Source: Burkholderia sp. SRS-W-2-2016 (GTDB lineage Bacteria; Pseudomonadota; Gammaproteobacteria; Burkholderiales; Burkholderiaceae). Taken from it: a stretch of 64,000 nt of DNA. The stretch lies in the NCBI RefSeq assembly GCF_001931485.1, contig NZ_MSDV01000019.1, positions 431,164 to 495,163 on the forward strand, in the 5' to 3' direction. This document shows positions 8,402 to 17,694 of this stretch, piece by piece; position 1 is the first letter of the stretch, and every line of letters begins with the position of its first letter. Position numbers and translations under genes: made by a program. The notes beneath the pieces are model-generated. The model ran no database searches, was not told the origin of the DNA, and was given only the letters and a program-made list of their open reading frames with translations.

Positions 8402-9421
8402 TTATTTCGCGAGCCGCGCGCGGATCGTGTATTCGCCTTCGAGCCCCTTGTCTTCGAGCATATGCGCCATCGCGGTATTGAAGTCGGGCGGCAACGGTTC
8501 GACCGGATAACCGCGCTTCTCCCATGCGTCGAGGCCGCCCTTCAGCGCGCGAACGTGATGAATGTTCTTGCGATGCAGCTGTTTAACGATGCGCTTGGCC
8601 GTCGCTTCGTTCGGACACACGCAATAGACGACGATCGGCCGCTTCAGATACTCGGGATGAATCGGTTCGGGCGATTCGAGGTCGAGCGGACGCGCGCCGG
8701 CAATCCGGTGCGATTCCTTTTCGCGCACGATACTCGGCCGCGCATCGAGAATCAGCGGCGGTTCGTTCGATTTCATCATCTCGTCGAGCTGATCGGGCGA
8801 GATGCGCGTATGCGCGAGCCAGCGGCGAAACTGTAAACGACGCAGCCAGCGATACAGCAAAGCCCCCGCGAAGATCACCGCGAACGTATCGACGATCGTG
8901 CCGCCGTTGTGCCGCACGGCCAGGATCAGTTGCACGATCTGATCGTGCAGCGCGCCGCCGCCGATCACCCACATGCTGGCCCACAGCGTCGCGCCGACCA
9001 GATCCCACCACAGGAACACACCGACCCCGATCGCGGTGGTGCCGAGCAGCGGCGCGGAAATCAGGCCGAGACCCGGCAGGAACTTGGCGACCGTCAGGAT
9101 CGGCGCGCCGTAGCGTTCATAAGTATTGCGCGCGACCCGCACGGTGGTGTCGAGCGAAAGGGAGAAGCGCACCAGATAGTTCAGCAGCCGGCGGCCGTAC
9201 GCGCGGCCGGTGAAAAACCATAGCGAGTCGGCCAGCAGCGTCGCGCCGACCGCCGCGAAGATCACGTTCAGATACGAGGTTTGCCCCATTGCGGCCATCG
9301 TGCCGCCGAGGATCAGCATCGGCGCGGCAGGAATCGGCATGCCGAGCTGCGTGACGAGCACGCTCATGAAGACGGCCCAGACGCCGAGAGACGCTGGAAT
9401 AGCAATCGGGAAATGCCACAC
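8402..9421 (-). CDS. DedA (VTT) membrane protein fused to a rhodanese domain
   Basis: A 339-residue fusion. Residues 1 to about 200 form a DedA/VTT membrane unit with several hydrophobic segments and the family features GMPIPAAPMLILGG, a re-entrant FLPGLGLISAPLLG loop and WASMWVIGGG. The rest is a rhodanese domain (LILDARPS, then YCVCPNEATA as active-site loop with cysteine, and the final ALKGGLDAWEKRGYP). The GTG at 9421 was chosen because an AGGAG site lies seven bases upstream and the DedA homology starts there; the frame is open further up without homology. DedA proteins act in lipid scrambling and proton-gradient-dependent processes; the sulfurtransferase domain would face the cytoplasm. 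Substrate unknown. Confidence 0.85.
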   Translation of the reverse strand: MWHFPIAIPASLGVWAVFMSVLVTQLGMPIPAAPMLILGGTMAAMGQTSYLNVIFAAVGATLLADSLWFFTGRAYGRRLLNYLVRFSLSLDTTVRVARNTYERYGAPILTVAKFLPGLGLISAPLLGTTAIGVGVFLWWDLVGATLWASMWVIGGGALHDQIVQLILAVRHNGGTIVDTFAVIFAGALLYRWLRRLQFRRWLAHTRISPDQLDEMMKSNEPPLILDARPSIVREKESHRIAGARPLDLESPEPIHPEYLKRPIVVYCVCPNEATAKRIVKQLHRKNIHHVRALKGGLDAWEKRGYPVEPLPPDFNTAMAHMLEDKGLEGEYTIRARLAK

Positions 9422-9618
9422 TACCGCGCTCCTGAGAAAGCAATGAGAGAAAACGCAATCGGTCTGCGCCAGCCGCTGGACGGCCATGCGACGCGTACGG
9501 CGATGCGGGGGCAAGCCGTGCGCATCGGCGCGAAAGACGGATTTAAGCACAGGTAGCGGGTCGGTGTTGTGAAAGACCGTGAAAGGCTGCGGGTAAGGTT
9601 GCTGAAGGGTGCGGTGGC

Positions 9619-10035
9619 TCAGGCATCGGCCGCCGGATCGTACGGCACCACCTGCTCATGCTCGTCCGCGTGATTGCGCGCGACGATCGCCCGCGCGACC
9701 GCGTGCGGTTCGAGATTGAACGGCTGGTGCGGAACGCCCGGCGGAATGAACAGAAAGTCGCCCGCCTCGGTGATCACCGACTCGCGCAGGCCCGGGCCGT
9801 AGCGCGTCTCGACCCGGCCTTCGAGCTGATAGATCGCGGTCTCGTAGTCGGCGTGGAAGTGCGGCTCCGCGTGGCCGCCCGGCGGCACCACGACCATGTA
9901 CATCGACAGCCCGGTAGCGCCCGCGCTATTCGCCGAAATGCCGACGAAATACGGCAGCCGCTGCGCGGTCGCCATTTCGCGGTCGGGACGCACCTTGACG
10001 ACGGCGGCGCGCGGGTCGTGAATGACGTTTGCCAT
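9619..10035 (-). CDS. Cupin domain protein
   Basis: A 138-residue single-domain cupin. Cupin motif 1 is seen as PGGHAEPHFHADYETAIYQLEG with metal-ligand histidines and glutamate, and motif 2 as GDFLFIPPGVPHQPFN with the third histidine. The start at 10035 (MANVIHDPR) has a GGAG site at proper distance; the upstream in-frame extension runs through a GCGGC simple repeat and is not used. Such small cupins often serve as metal-dependent dioxygenases, isomerases or ligand sensors; the substrate is not evident. It is divergent from the AhpD-like gene at 10230. Confidence 0.82.
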   Translation of the reverse strand: MANVIHDPRAAVVKVRPDREMATAQRLPYFVGISANSAGATGLSMYMVVVPPGGHAEPHFHADYETAIYQLEGRVETRYGPGLRESVITEAGDFLFIPPGVPHQPFNLEPHAVARAIVARNHADEHEQVVPYDPAADA

Positions 10036-10058
10036 GCTCGCTCCTCGGAGGATCGCCG

Positions 10059-10080
10059 CGCGGCGCGGCGCGGCGCGGCG
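10059..10080. repeat. CGGCG pentamer tandem repeat
   Basis: About four perfect copies of a five-base G/C unit immediately upstream of the cupin gene, in the 194-base gap before the AhpD-like gene. Such pure repeats are prone to slippage, but no phase-variable frame crosses it. Confidence 0.6.
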
Positions 10081-10229
10081 GGTAGAGTGGCCGGATCGCA
10101 ATCGCGCACCGGTCTAGTCGAGTGTAGGCGCTGGCGGGCTCGTTGGAGGTGCGGATATCGGACGTTATCGAGCGTGGCGGCGTTGCTACAATCACCCGCA
10201 TACACGTACAACCATCACGGAGACAGCGA

Positions 10230-10835
10230 ATGGCAACGCTTCAGCCCATCAGCCGCTACCCGGTGCCCGAGCCGGGCGAGTGGCCCGCCGATATCAGCGC
10301 CCGTATTCTCGAAGTGCAGGAAAAAGCCGGTTTCGTGCCGAACGTGTTTTTGACGCTCGCGCATCGGCCCGACGAGTTTCGCGCGTTCTTCGCGTATCAC
10401 GACGCGTTGATGCTGAAAGAGGGGGGCCTCACGAAAGGCGAGCGCGAAATGATCGTGGTCGCGACGAGTGCGGTCAACGATTGTCTGTACTGCGTGGTCG
10501 CGCACGGCGCGATTTTGCGCATCTACGAGAAGGCGCCGTTGCTCGCGGATCAGGTCGCGGTCAATCATCGCAAGGCCGATATCACCGAACGTCAGAAGGC
10601 GATGCTCGATTTCGCGCTGAAGGTGTGCCGCGCATCGGGCACCGTCGACGAAAACGACTTCCAGGCGTTGCGCGGCCACGGCTTCACCGACGAAGACATC
10701 TGGGACATCGCGGCGATTACCGCGTTTTTCGGCCTGTCGAACCGGATGGCCAATGTGATCTCGATGCGGCCGAACGACGAGTTCTATCTGATGGGCCGGG
10801 TGCCGAAGGCGGCGGCGGAGAAAGCGAAGTCATAA
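10230..10835 (+). CDS. AhpD-like peroxidase-related protein
   Basis: A 201-residue all-helical protein of the carboxymuconolactone decarboxylase/AhpD superfamily. The core redox motif is present: a glutamate in GEREMIVVATSAVND, then CLYCVVAHG with the CxxC pair and the histidine four residues later. This corresponds to the uncharacterised peroxidase-related subfamily, thought to reduce peroxides or disulfides. The ATG at 10230 follows a GGAGA site; the earlier in-frame start lacks one. It may be transcribed divergently from the cupin gene. Confidence 0.85.
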   Translation: MATLQPISRYPVPEPGEWPADISARILEVQEKAGFVPNVFLTLAHRPDEFRAFFAYHDALMLKEGGLTKGEREMIVVATSAVNDCLYCVVAHGAILRIYEKAPLLADQVAVNHRKADITERQKAMLDFALKVCRASGTVDENDFQALRGHGFTDEDIWDIAAITAFFGLSNRMANVISMRPNDEFYLMGRVPKAAAEKAKS

Positions 10836-10899
10836 CGAACTCGCGGCGAACCGGTCGCCGCGTCGAGGATTGCTTCGGTCTGCGTATCGATAGTGCGGC

Positions 10900-12243
10900 T
10901 CACGCTGTCGCCGGCTTCGACGCGCGAAGCTCACGCGTGTCGACCGCGCGGTCGTCGATCGGGAAATGCAGCAGCGCCGCGAGCAGGCCGGCGGCGATCG
11001 TCGCCGCCCATAACAGCGAGTACGAGCCGGTCAGATCGAACACGAGGCCGCCGAGCCATGCGCCGAGAAACGAGCCGATCTGATGGCTCAGAAAGCACAC
11101 GCCGAACAGACTGCCGAGGTGGCGCACGCCGAACACCTTGGCGACGAGCCCGCTCGTCAGCGGCACGGTGCCGAGCCACGTGAGGCCCATCACCGCAGCG
11201 AAGATCACGACCGACACGGTGCTTTTCGGCAGCAGGAAAAACACGCCGATCGTCGCGCTGCGCAGCAGATACAGCCAGCCGAGCACGTGCTGCTGGCGGA
11301 ACCGGCCGCCGAGCCAGCCGCATGCCCAACTGCCCGCCATGTTGAACAGGCCGATCAGCGCGAGCGCGGTCGCGCCGAGTCCGAGCGGCATATGACACAG
11401 CGTCAGATATTCGGGCAGATGCGTCGCGATGAACGCGAGCTGGAAACCGCAGGTGAAAAAGCCGAGCGTCAGCAGGCGGTAGCCGCGATGGCGCGTTGCT
11501 TGGGCCAGCACCTCGCGTAATGGGGCGGCGGGTGTCGCTTGCGGCTCGACGGGCGGGTGAGCGTGAGCGGGCAACTGATCTTGCGGCGTCGCCCGTGCTT
11601 GCGGCGTCGCCCGTGTCTGAGCATGGTCTTGAGCCCGCGTCCGACCGCGCCGGTCGAGCACGATGCCGAGCGGCGCGATCAGCAGCATCACGAAGGCGAG
11701 CGCGAACAGCGACGTCGCGATTCCCGCGTGCAGCCTGATCCCCTGCACCAGCGGCACCATCAACACCTGGCCGGCCGAGCCGCCGGCGCTGACTAGCCCC
11801 ATCGCGACGCTGCGCCGTTCCGGCGTCGCAATCCGCCCGACCGCCGGCAGCACCACGCCGAAAGTCGTGCAACTGACGCCGACCCCGACCAGCAAGCCCA
11901 TCCCGATCACCAGCCACGCGCCGCTGGGCGCGACCGCCGACAACGCGAGTCCGGCCGCGAAGGTGGTCGCGCCGAACGCGACCACCGGCGCCGAGCCGTA
12001 GCGGTCCGCGGCGGCGCCCGCGAACGGTTGCGCGAAACCCCACACGAGGTTGTGCAGCGCGATCGCGAACGCGATCAGCGTGACGGGCAGACCGCGGTCG
12101 AACGAGAACGGGCCGATAAACAGGCCGAAAGTCTGGCGGATCCCCATCGCCGCGCTGAGGATCAGCGCGCCGGCGACGATCACCAGCGTGGTCGTGTGCG
12201 GATGAAGGGCGAGGGGGAAGCGCTTGCTGCGGATGGTCGACAT
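10900..12243 (-). CDS. MFS transporter
   Basis: A 447-residue twelve-segment membrane carrier beginning MSTIRSKRF with a GGAG site before the ATG. The first half has GIRQTFGLFIGPF and AADRYGSAPVV (MFS loop motif); the second half has WLGTVPLTSGLVAKVFG and HQIGSFLGAWLGG, as in monocarboxylate-porter-like or oxalate/formate-antiporter-like MFS proteins. The central cytoplasmic loop is unusually long, rich in Ala, Pro, Gln and Thr, and contains an 18-base duplication (11580-11615) giving two RATPQ copies. The substrate is unknown. A LysR gene lies upstream on the same strand and could control it. Confidence 0.85.
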   Translation of the reverse strand: MSTIRSKRFPLALHPHTTTLVIVAGALILSAAMGIRQTFGLFIGPFSFDRGLPVTLIAFAIALHNLVWGFAQPFAGAAADRYGSAPVVAFGATTFAAGLALSAVAPSGAWLVIGMGLLVGVGVSCTTFGVVLPAVGRIATPERRSVAMGLVSAGGSAGQVLMVPLVQGIRLHAGIATSLFALAFVMLLIAPLGIVLDRRGRTRAQDHAQTRATPQARATPQDQLPAHAHPPVEPQATPAAPLREVLAQATRHRGYRLLTLGFFTCGFQLAFIATHLPEYLTLCHMPLGLGATALALIGLFNMAGSWACGWLGGRFRQQHVLGWLYLLRSATIGVFFLLPKSTVSVVIFAAVMGLTWLGTVPLTSGLVAKVFGVRHLGSLFGVCFLSHQIGSFLGAWLGGLVFDLTGSYSLLWAATIAAGLLAALLHFPIDDRAVDTRELRASKPATA

Positions 12244-12325
12244 GGCGGGTTCTCCTTGAGCGCCATCGTCGCAGTGCGCCGCGCGCGCGGCAAAGGAAAA
12301 GTCTTCGCTGACAGGTGAGCGTGGC

Positions 12326-13306
12326 TCACCTGTGCGGGTGGGTGTCGCCGTTGTTGCTGTCGCTGTCTGCGTTGGCGTTGCCTTTACCGTCGCTCGCCGC
12401 CCGCCCGGCGAACGGCGCCGCCTCGCCGACCAGCCAGCGTTTGAAATCCGCCAGTTCCGGGCGGCGGATCGCGCTGTCCGTGTCCTCGGAGCTGACCAGC
12501 CAGTACGCGGTGCTCGACGCGACCGTGCCCGCGCACGCCTCGACCAGCGCGCCGCTCGCCAGATCGCTGTCGACCAGCGGTTTGCGGCCGAGCGCGACGC
12601 CTAGACCCATGCCGGCCGCCTCGAATGCGAGCTGGATCGTGTCGACCCGCAGGCCGCCGGCGGCATCGATGCCGCTCGCGCCGGTGCCGTCGAGCCACGC
12701 CTGCCAGTCTTCGCCGGCGGTGTTCACGTGAATCAGCGTCGCCTGTCGCAGGTCGATTTCGCCGCGCGCGTCGCGCAGTGTGTCGCGATACGCGGGACTG
12801 CAAACCGGCACGAACTGCTCGTCGAAGAGCCGCGTCCACGCGGTGCCGGCGACCGGCGCGCGGCTCATCCGGATTGCGAAGTCGAACCCGTCGACCGGGA
12901 AACCGACCTGCCGCGACGATGTATCCACGCTGACGTTCACCTTCGGCCACCGCGCGCGAAAGCCGGCGAGGCGCGGCAGCAGCCAGCGCGACGCGAAGGT
13001 CGGCGCGCAACTGAGCGCGATCGGCCGGTCGGCGCGATGCGTCGGCAGCCGCTGGGTGCCGATCGCGATCAGCGAAAACGCTTCGGAGACGTACGACAGA
13101 TAGTCGGCGCCGCTCGCGGTCAGCGAAATGCCGCGCGGCTCGCGCACGAACAGTTCGACGCCGAGCGCTTCCTCGAGCCCGACTATCCCGTGACTGATCG
13201 CGCTCGGCGTGACATTCAGTTCGGCGGCGGCGAGCTTGAAACTCTGATGCCGCCCGGCTGCTTCGAAAAAGCGCAGCGCGGGCAACGGGGGCAGGCGGAG
13301 CGGCAT
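12326..13306 (-). CDS. LysR-family transcriptional regulator (GcvA-like)
   Basis: A 326-residue regulator. The N-terminal winged helix reads PALRFFEAAGRHQSFKLAAA, then LNVTPSAISHGI and the recognition end VREPRGISLTASG, resembling GcvA/TrpI-type LysR proteins. An effector-binding domain follows. The ATG at 13306 (MPLRLPPLP) starts directly at the domain; a start 12 codons earlier is possible and neither has a clear ribosome site. It is divergent from the DUF899 gene and lies upstream of the MFS gene, so either may be its target. Confidence 0.86.
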   Translation of the reverse strand: MPLRLPPLPALRFFEAAGRHQSFKLAAAELNVTPSAISHGIVGLEEALGVELFVREPRGISLTASGADYLSYVSEAFSLIAIGTQRLPTHRADRPIALSCAPTFASRWLLPRLAGFRARWPKVNVSVDTSSRQVGFPVDGFDFAIRMSRAPVAGTAWTRLFDEQFVPVCSPAYRDTLRDARGEIDLRQATLIHVNTAGEDWQAWLDGTGASGIDAAGGLRVDTIQLAFEAAGMGLGVALGRKPLVDSDLASGALVEACAGTVASSTAYWLVSSEDTDSAIRRPELADFKRWLVGEAAPFAGRAASDGKGNANADSDSNNGDTHPHR

Positions 13307-13518
13307 GGGGGTGTCGGTGGCGGTGGCGTGTCGCGCAAGCATACCGTGCTGCGCCGCGGGTTGGACGCGTGGGGCGGGGAAAGAATTTTCCCGCGCGTGT
13401 GTCGATTTCCGCTCGTTTCATCCGTCGTCATAGATGAGCACGGCACGCTTTGGCGACCGCCCGCCCACCGTTTTACAAAGCTTCATTTCTCACCCGATTT
13501 CTCACAAGGAGATGGCTG

Positions 13519-14256
13519 ATGACTGACGCAAACGCATCGACACAGACGCAAACTCAGACGCAGAAGCAGACGCTGAAACCGGCCCGCGAACTGGCCGAAT
13601 TGCCGCCGCGCTTTCCGGGCGAAAGCGCCGGATATCGCCGCGCGCGCAACGACCTGCTGGCCGCGGAAATCGAGTTGCGCCGCCAGATCGAGCAGGTCGC
13701 GGTGCAACGCCGCGCACTGCCGCCGGGCGGTCTCGTGCCCGAGGACTATCGGTTCGACGGCGAAGCCGGACCGGTCACGCTGTCGCAAATGTTCGGCGCG
13801 CACGACACGCTGATCACTTACAACTGGATGTACGGCCCGCGACGCGCGCGGCCGTGCCCGATGTGCACGTCGCTGCTGAGCGCGTGGGACGGCGAAATGC
13901 CGGACATCCTGCAACGCGTCGGCTTCGCGGTGATCGGCCGCGCGCCGCTGGAGAAACTGCTGGCGTTCAAACAGGAGCGCGGCTGGCGGCATCTGCGGAT
14001 CTATTCGTCGGGCGACAACACCTTCAATCGCGACTACGCGGCCGAAGACCCGGCCGGCGACGACAATCCCGCGGTCAACGTATTCACGCGCAAGGGCGGG
14101 GAAGTGCGGCACTTCTGGGCCGAGGAGATGGGTCCAGCGAGCGCCGACCCGGGCCAGGATCCGCGCGGCGCGCCCGATCTGATGCCGTTGTGGACGATCC
14201 TCGACATGACGCCCGGCGGGCGCGGCACCGATTGGTATCCGAAACTCGCGTATTGA
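13519..14256 (+). CDS. DUF899 family thioredoxin-like protein
   Basis: A 245-residue cytoplasmic protein. DUF899 features are the helix NDLLAAEIELRRQIEQVA, the ALPPGG segment, LITYNWMYGP and a CPMCTSLL motif in thioredoxin-fold position, followed by NVFTRKGGEVRHFW and the C-terminal GTDWYPKLAY. The start at 13519 has a strong AAGGAGA site; the N terminus is a Thr/Gln-rich stretch caused by repeated acg-cag codons. The biochemical role is unknown; the thioredoxin-like fold suggests redox chemistry. Confidence 0.85.
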   Translation: MTDANASTQTQTQTQKQTLKPARELAELPPRFPGESAGYRRARNDLLAAEIELRRQIEQVAVQRRALPPGGLVPEDYRFDGEAGPVTLSQMFGAHDTLITYNWMYGPRRARPCPMCTSLLSAWDGEMPDILQRVGFAVIGRAPLEKLLAFKQERGWRHLRIYSSGDNTFNRDYAAEDPAGDDNPAVNVFTRKGGEVRHFWAEEMGPASADPGQDPRGAPDLMPLWTILDMTPGGRGTDWYPKLAY

Positions 14257-14298
14257 ACGTGGCGGACGGCGCGGGCCGGCCACCGCAAGGTCCGCGGG

Positions 14299-16278
14299 CT
14301 ACGAATGCGTCTCCGTCGCCTGCCCTTGCGCCAACGCGGTCCGCAAAAAACCGCCGACCGCGCCGGCCCGCATCGGCCGGCTGAACAGATAGCCCTGCAC
14401 CGCGCGCGCGCCGAGCGCTTTCACGACCTCGGCCTGCAGCGGCGTTTCGAGCCCTTCCACCACGCATTCGAGCCCCAGGTTGCGGCACAGATCGATCACC
14501 GACTTGATGATCTTCTTCGACGCGCTGTTCGTATCGACGTCGGTCACGAAGCTGCGGTCGATCTTGATCGCGTCGAACGGCAGCCGGTGCACGTAGCTCA
14601 GGCTCGAATAGCCGGTGCCGAAATCGTCGAGCGACACGCGGCAGCCGGCCTGCTTGAGCATCGTCAGCGCGCTGGCGGCCTGCTCGAAATCGCGCGTCAA
14701 CGCGGTCTCGGTGATCTCGAACGTGACCCGGTGCGGCGACACCCCGCTCGCCGCGACGATGTCGATCAGCCGCCGCGCGCGCGCCGACGTCGAGATATCG
14801 ACCGCCGACAGATTGAACGACAGATACAGATCGGCCGGCCACTGCGCGACTTCGCGCAGCGCCTGGCGCAGCAGTACTTCGGTGAGGCTCAGGATCAGCT
14901 CGGTACGCTCTGCAATCCGAATGAATTCCTCGGGCCGCACCATGCCGAGCCGCGGGCTGCGCCAGCGGCCCAGCGCTTCGAGACCGATCGGGCGATGCGC
15001 GGGCAGATCGTAGATCGGCTGGAAGTCGAGGAACAGCTCCGCTTCGAGGTCCGCGTGGCGCAGCTCCTGGGTGACGAGACTGAGGCGCCGCATCCGCGTT
15101 TCATGTTCGGTCGAGAAGATCACCGGCTTGCCGCGGCGGTTTTCCTTGCCGACATACAGCGCGGCGTCGGCGCGCTCGAACACCTGCTCGACCGTCGAGC
15201 CCGCGTCGGGAAACGCGGCCCAGCCGATCGTGCCGGTCAGTTCCGCGACGTTGTCCGCGACCTGGTAGGGCCGGCTGAGCGCATCGCAGATACGCTGGCC
15301 GAGTTCGACCAGCGCATCGTTCGACAGCTTCTCGCACACCAGCACGCCGAACTCGTCGCCGCCCAGGCGCGCGAACAGCAGCGCCGGCTCGCCGAGCGCG
15401 AGCAGACGCGCGCCGACTTCCTGCAGCACGAGGTCGCCGCTCGCGTGGCCATAGATGTCGTTGACCTGCTTGAAACCGTCGAGATCGATCACCCCGACAT
15501 TGAAACTGCCGCCGCGCGCGGCCGCCTGTTCCGCCATCGCGCGCAGCGACGCGAAATAGCTGCGCCGATTCGGCAGGTCGGTCAGGCTGTCGATGCTGGC
15601 GAGCCGGAAGTTGTCGTCGCTGAGCCGCTGCGTGTTGAGCTGGCTCGTCTGCAATTCGCGCTGCGCCTGGATCGCGTCGGTGAAGGTGCGCCAGTATTGC
15701 AGGATCACGACCGCGAGCGCGACGCCGACCAGCGCCATATCGACCGCCATCGCAATGAAGACCGGATAGCCGGTGCTGATCAGATAGCCGCAGAAGCTTA
15801 GGATGACGATGCACAGCAACAGCAGCGCGGGCACTCGCAAATGAATCAGGCAGAACACGCTGCCCACCAGCGTGGTGCCCATATAAAACGCGACCTGCGC
15901 CTGCTGGTACGCGCTGCCGTACGGCAGCAGCAGGATCGACCAGCAGCTGAAAGCGAAGCCGAAAAGCCCGACCACCCACACGAGGCTGCGCATTTCTCCA
16001 ACGGCCCGTTCGGTCGTCAGCGGACGGCGGCGCAGCAGCCACCAGCGCGCGCAGCGATACAGGCATGCGCCGCCGAGTGCGAGCGGAATGTACAGCGACA
16101 ACCAGAATGGCGCGCTGGCGAGATGCGTGATAGCGACCGACGCGGTGTTGACCAGCAGAATGAAATAGAGCAGCGGGACCTGCCGGCTGAAGGCCTGAAA
16201 TTGCGCACGCATCAGCTCGGGATCGACTGCCGGAACCGCTAGCATCCGCTTCAATCTTGGTAGCCGAACCATCTCCAT
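14299..16278 (-). CDS. Membrane-bound GGDEF-EAL cyclic-di-GMP enzyme
   Basis: A 659-residue protein. Residues about 30-205 contain six or so hydrophobic segments of an integral membrane sensor; residues about 225-385 form a GGDEF domain with intact RLGGDEF, and about 400-645 an EAL domain. The EAL catalytic set looks complete: EAL in IGLEALGRW, FNLS, FEITET, LDDFGTGYSS, IKIDRSFV, VVEGLET and VQGYLF. No RxxD inhibitory site precedes GGDEF. The enzyme could therefore make or degrade c-di-GMP; dual proteins with intact EAL are often net phosphodiesterases. It is transcribed alone, convergent with the DUF899 gene. Confidence 0.92.
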   Translation of the reverse strand: MEMVRLPRLKRMLAVPAVDPELMRAQFQAFSRQVPLLYFILLVNTASVAITHLASAPFWLSLYIPLALGGACLYRCARWWLLRRRPLTTERAVGEMRSLVWVVGLFGFAFSCWSILLLPYGSAYQQAQVAFYMGTTLVGSVFCLIHLRVPALLLLCIVILSFCGYLISTGYPVFIAMAVDMALVGVALAVVILQYWRTFTDAIQAQRELQTSQLNTQRLSDDNFRLASIDSLTDLPNRRSYFASLRAMAEQAAARGGSFNVGVIDLDGFKQVNDIYGHASGDLVLQEVGARLLALGEPALLFARLGGDEFGVLVCEKLSNDALVELGQRICDALSRPYQVADNVAELTGTIGWAAFPDAGSTVEQVFERADAALYVGKENRRGKPVIFSTEHETRMRRLSLVTQELRHADLEAELFLDFQPIYDLPAHRPIGLEALGRWRSPRLGMVRPEEFIRIAERTELILSLTEVLLRQALREVAQWPADLYLSFNLSAVDISTSARARRLIDIVAASGVSPHRVTFEITETALTRDFEQAASALTMLKQAGCRVSLDDFGTGYSSLSYVHRLPFDAIKIDRSFVTDVDTNSASKKIIKSVIDLCRNLGLECVVEGLETPLQAEVVKALGARAVQGYLFSRPMRAGAVGGFLRTALAQGQATETHS

Positions 16279-16511
16279 CCCTTTAAACGTTTGCGCGCTC
16301 AGCGCAGCTTTTTATATCGGCTTATGGCGGATTAACTTGAGCAGGATTGGACGACCGGAGCGCGGCAAGCCGATCATTTCAATGAGTCGACGCGAGATCG
16401 GTAAGTACTACCTGGCTCGCACAATTGAAGCTGCGCGGCAGTCAGTCGTTTCTGCCGGACCGCGCATCCTCGCGGATCGTATCGGGTCCCGCACTCCGTC
16501 CGTGCGCGGAA

Positions 16512-16907
16512 TCAAAGAGTGGGACATGACAGCACGCGCTGCGGCGCCATCGGTGTGCCGGGCTGGCCGTCGGGCGCGGGCGTGCCTTGCGGCGGCGTCG
16601 AAACGAGCCGAACCGTATCGGCGCCCGCGTTCGCGAGCACGTATTTTTCCGCGCTGTTCTCCGGCTGCCAGTACGCGCGATAGACGCTGCCGTCGCCGAA
16701 CACGAGCAGCTTGCCGTGAATTTTTTGCGCGCCTTTGACGAGATCGACCGGTTCGCCGGCGCGCAACGCAAAGCCCTGCGATGCGCCGGATTGGGTTGCA
16801 CCGACCAGGGTTGCACAGGCGTTCTCGTCCGCGAGGACGGCATGCGGCGCGAAAGTGGTGACGAGCATCGCGAGCGTCGCGCCCGAGGCAAAGCGGCGAA
16901 TTTTCAC
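16512..16907 (-). CDS. Small secreted protein, unrecognised
   Basis: A 131-residue product with a signal peptide (MKIRRFASGATLAMLVTTFA, cleaved after VLADE or just before). The mature part has two cysteines, in ENACATL near its N terminus and VLSCPTL at its C terminus, which could form a disulfide in the periplasm. Family not recognised; the middle GKLLVFGDGSVYRAYWQPE has the look of a small beta-rich domain. It lies alone between the GGDEF-EAL gene and the HU gene. Confidence 0.65.
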   Translation of the reverse strand: MKIRRFASGATLAMLVTTFAPHAVLADENACATLVGATQSGASQGFALRAGEPVDLVKGAQKIHGKLLVFGDGSVYRAYWQPENSAEKYVLANAGADTVRLVSTPPQGTPAPDGQPGTPMAPQRVLSCPTL

Positions 16908-17257
16908 TTTTTTATTTCTTGCGAAAAGTTAACCTGGCTTCACTGCGCAAAGATTGCGCCTGAGTGTTCCGCCGCTTCCTGGCGGCTTGCCGGAACCGCC
17001 GATAGCTCGCCGCGAGTCGCGCTAAAGCACTGAAATTGCAACGGATTGTGATGCGCGGCAAAAGCGCGCGGGACCTCGTGCGCACATAAGCCCGCGATTC
17101 TTATGGCAGTTTGCTTCTCAAAAACGTCAAATCACGGCCCCGCCGTTGATACAAGCCTTACACCAAGGGTTTGCGCGAAGGTGGGGCTATGCGTTAGTGT
17201 GTCGGTCCCGGCGCCTCAGAAGGGCGCCGATTCCATGATTACCATACGGGAAGTGCT
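16908..17257. other. Intergenic region upstream of the HU gene
   Basis: About 350 bases without a credible gene. It contains the promoter of the HU gene and the upstream region of the secreted-protein gene. A GGGAAG site precedes the HU ATG. No clear operator palindrome or RNA structure was recognised. Confidence 0.5.
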
Positions 17258-17536
17258 ATGAACAAACAGGAACTGATTGATGCAGTCGCCGCAGCGACGG
17301 GCGAAAGCAAAGCGGCCACCGGCCAGACCATCGACGCAATCGTCGAAGCGGTGACCAAGGCCGTCGTGAGCGGCGATACGGTGCAACTGGTTGGTTTCGG
17401 TTCTTTCTCGACCGGCGCGCGTGCAGCACGCGTGGGCCGTAACCCGTCGACGGGCGAGGAAATCCAGATCGCCGCGGCCAAGACGGTGAAGTTCACCGCG
17501 GGCAAGGCGTTCAAGGAAGCCGTCAACGCGTCGTAA
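17258..17536 (+). CDS. HU-family nucleoid protein
   Basis: A 92-residue histone-like DNA-bending protein. The full HU pattern is present: [15 protein letters not shown] at the start, [20 protein letters not shown] with the DNA-intercalating RNP arm tip, and the C-terminal [14 protein letters not shown]. Burkholderia genomes carry several HU paralogues, so hupA or hupB cannot be assigned. It is monocistronic; the following 158 bases show no convincing terminator. Confidence 0.95.
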   Translation: MNKQELIDAVAAATGESKAATGQTIDAIVEAVTKAVVSGDTVQLVGFGSFSTGARAARVGRNPSTGEEIQIAAAKTVKFTAGKAFKEAVNAS

Positions 17537-17694
17537 TGCAACGCGCTTCACGCCGGACCGAGCCTTCGCGGTGCGCTGCGCAGCCTGCTGCGAAGCGTGC
17601 ACAAGCGAGGCGTCGGGCGTGAAGAATCACGCGCTGCGCAACGTCGGCGGAACGATTTCCGCTCGTTGGCGCGGCGCGTGTGCGTCGCATGAAC

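Noticed and set aside
14305..15801. 498-codon open frame opposite the GGDEF-EAL gene
   Set aside because: Antisense shadow of a gene with clear domains; composition is Arg/Asp/Gln-rich without hydrophobic core.
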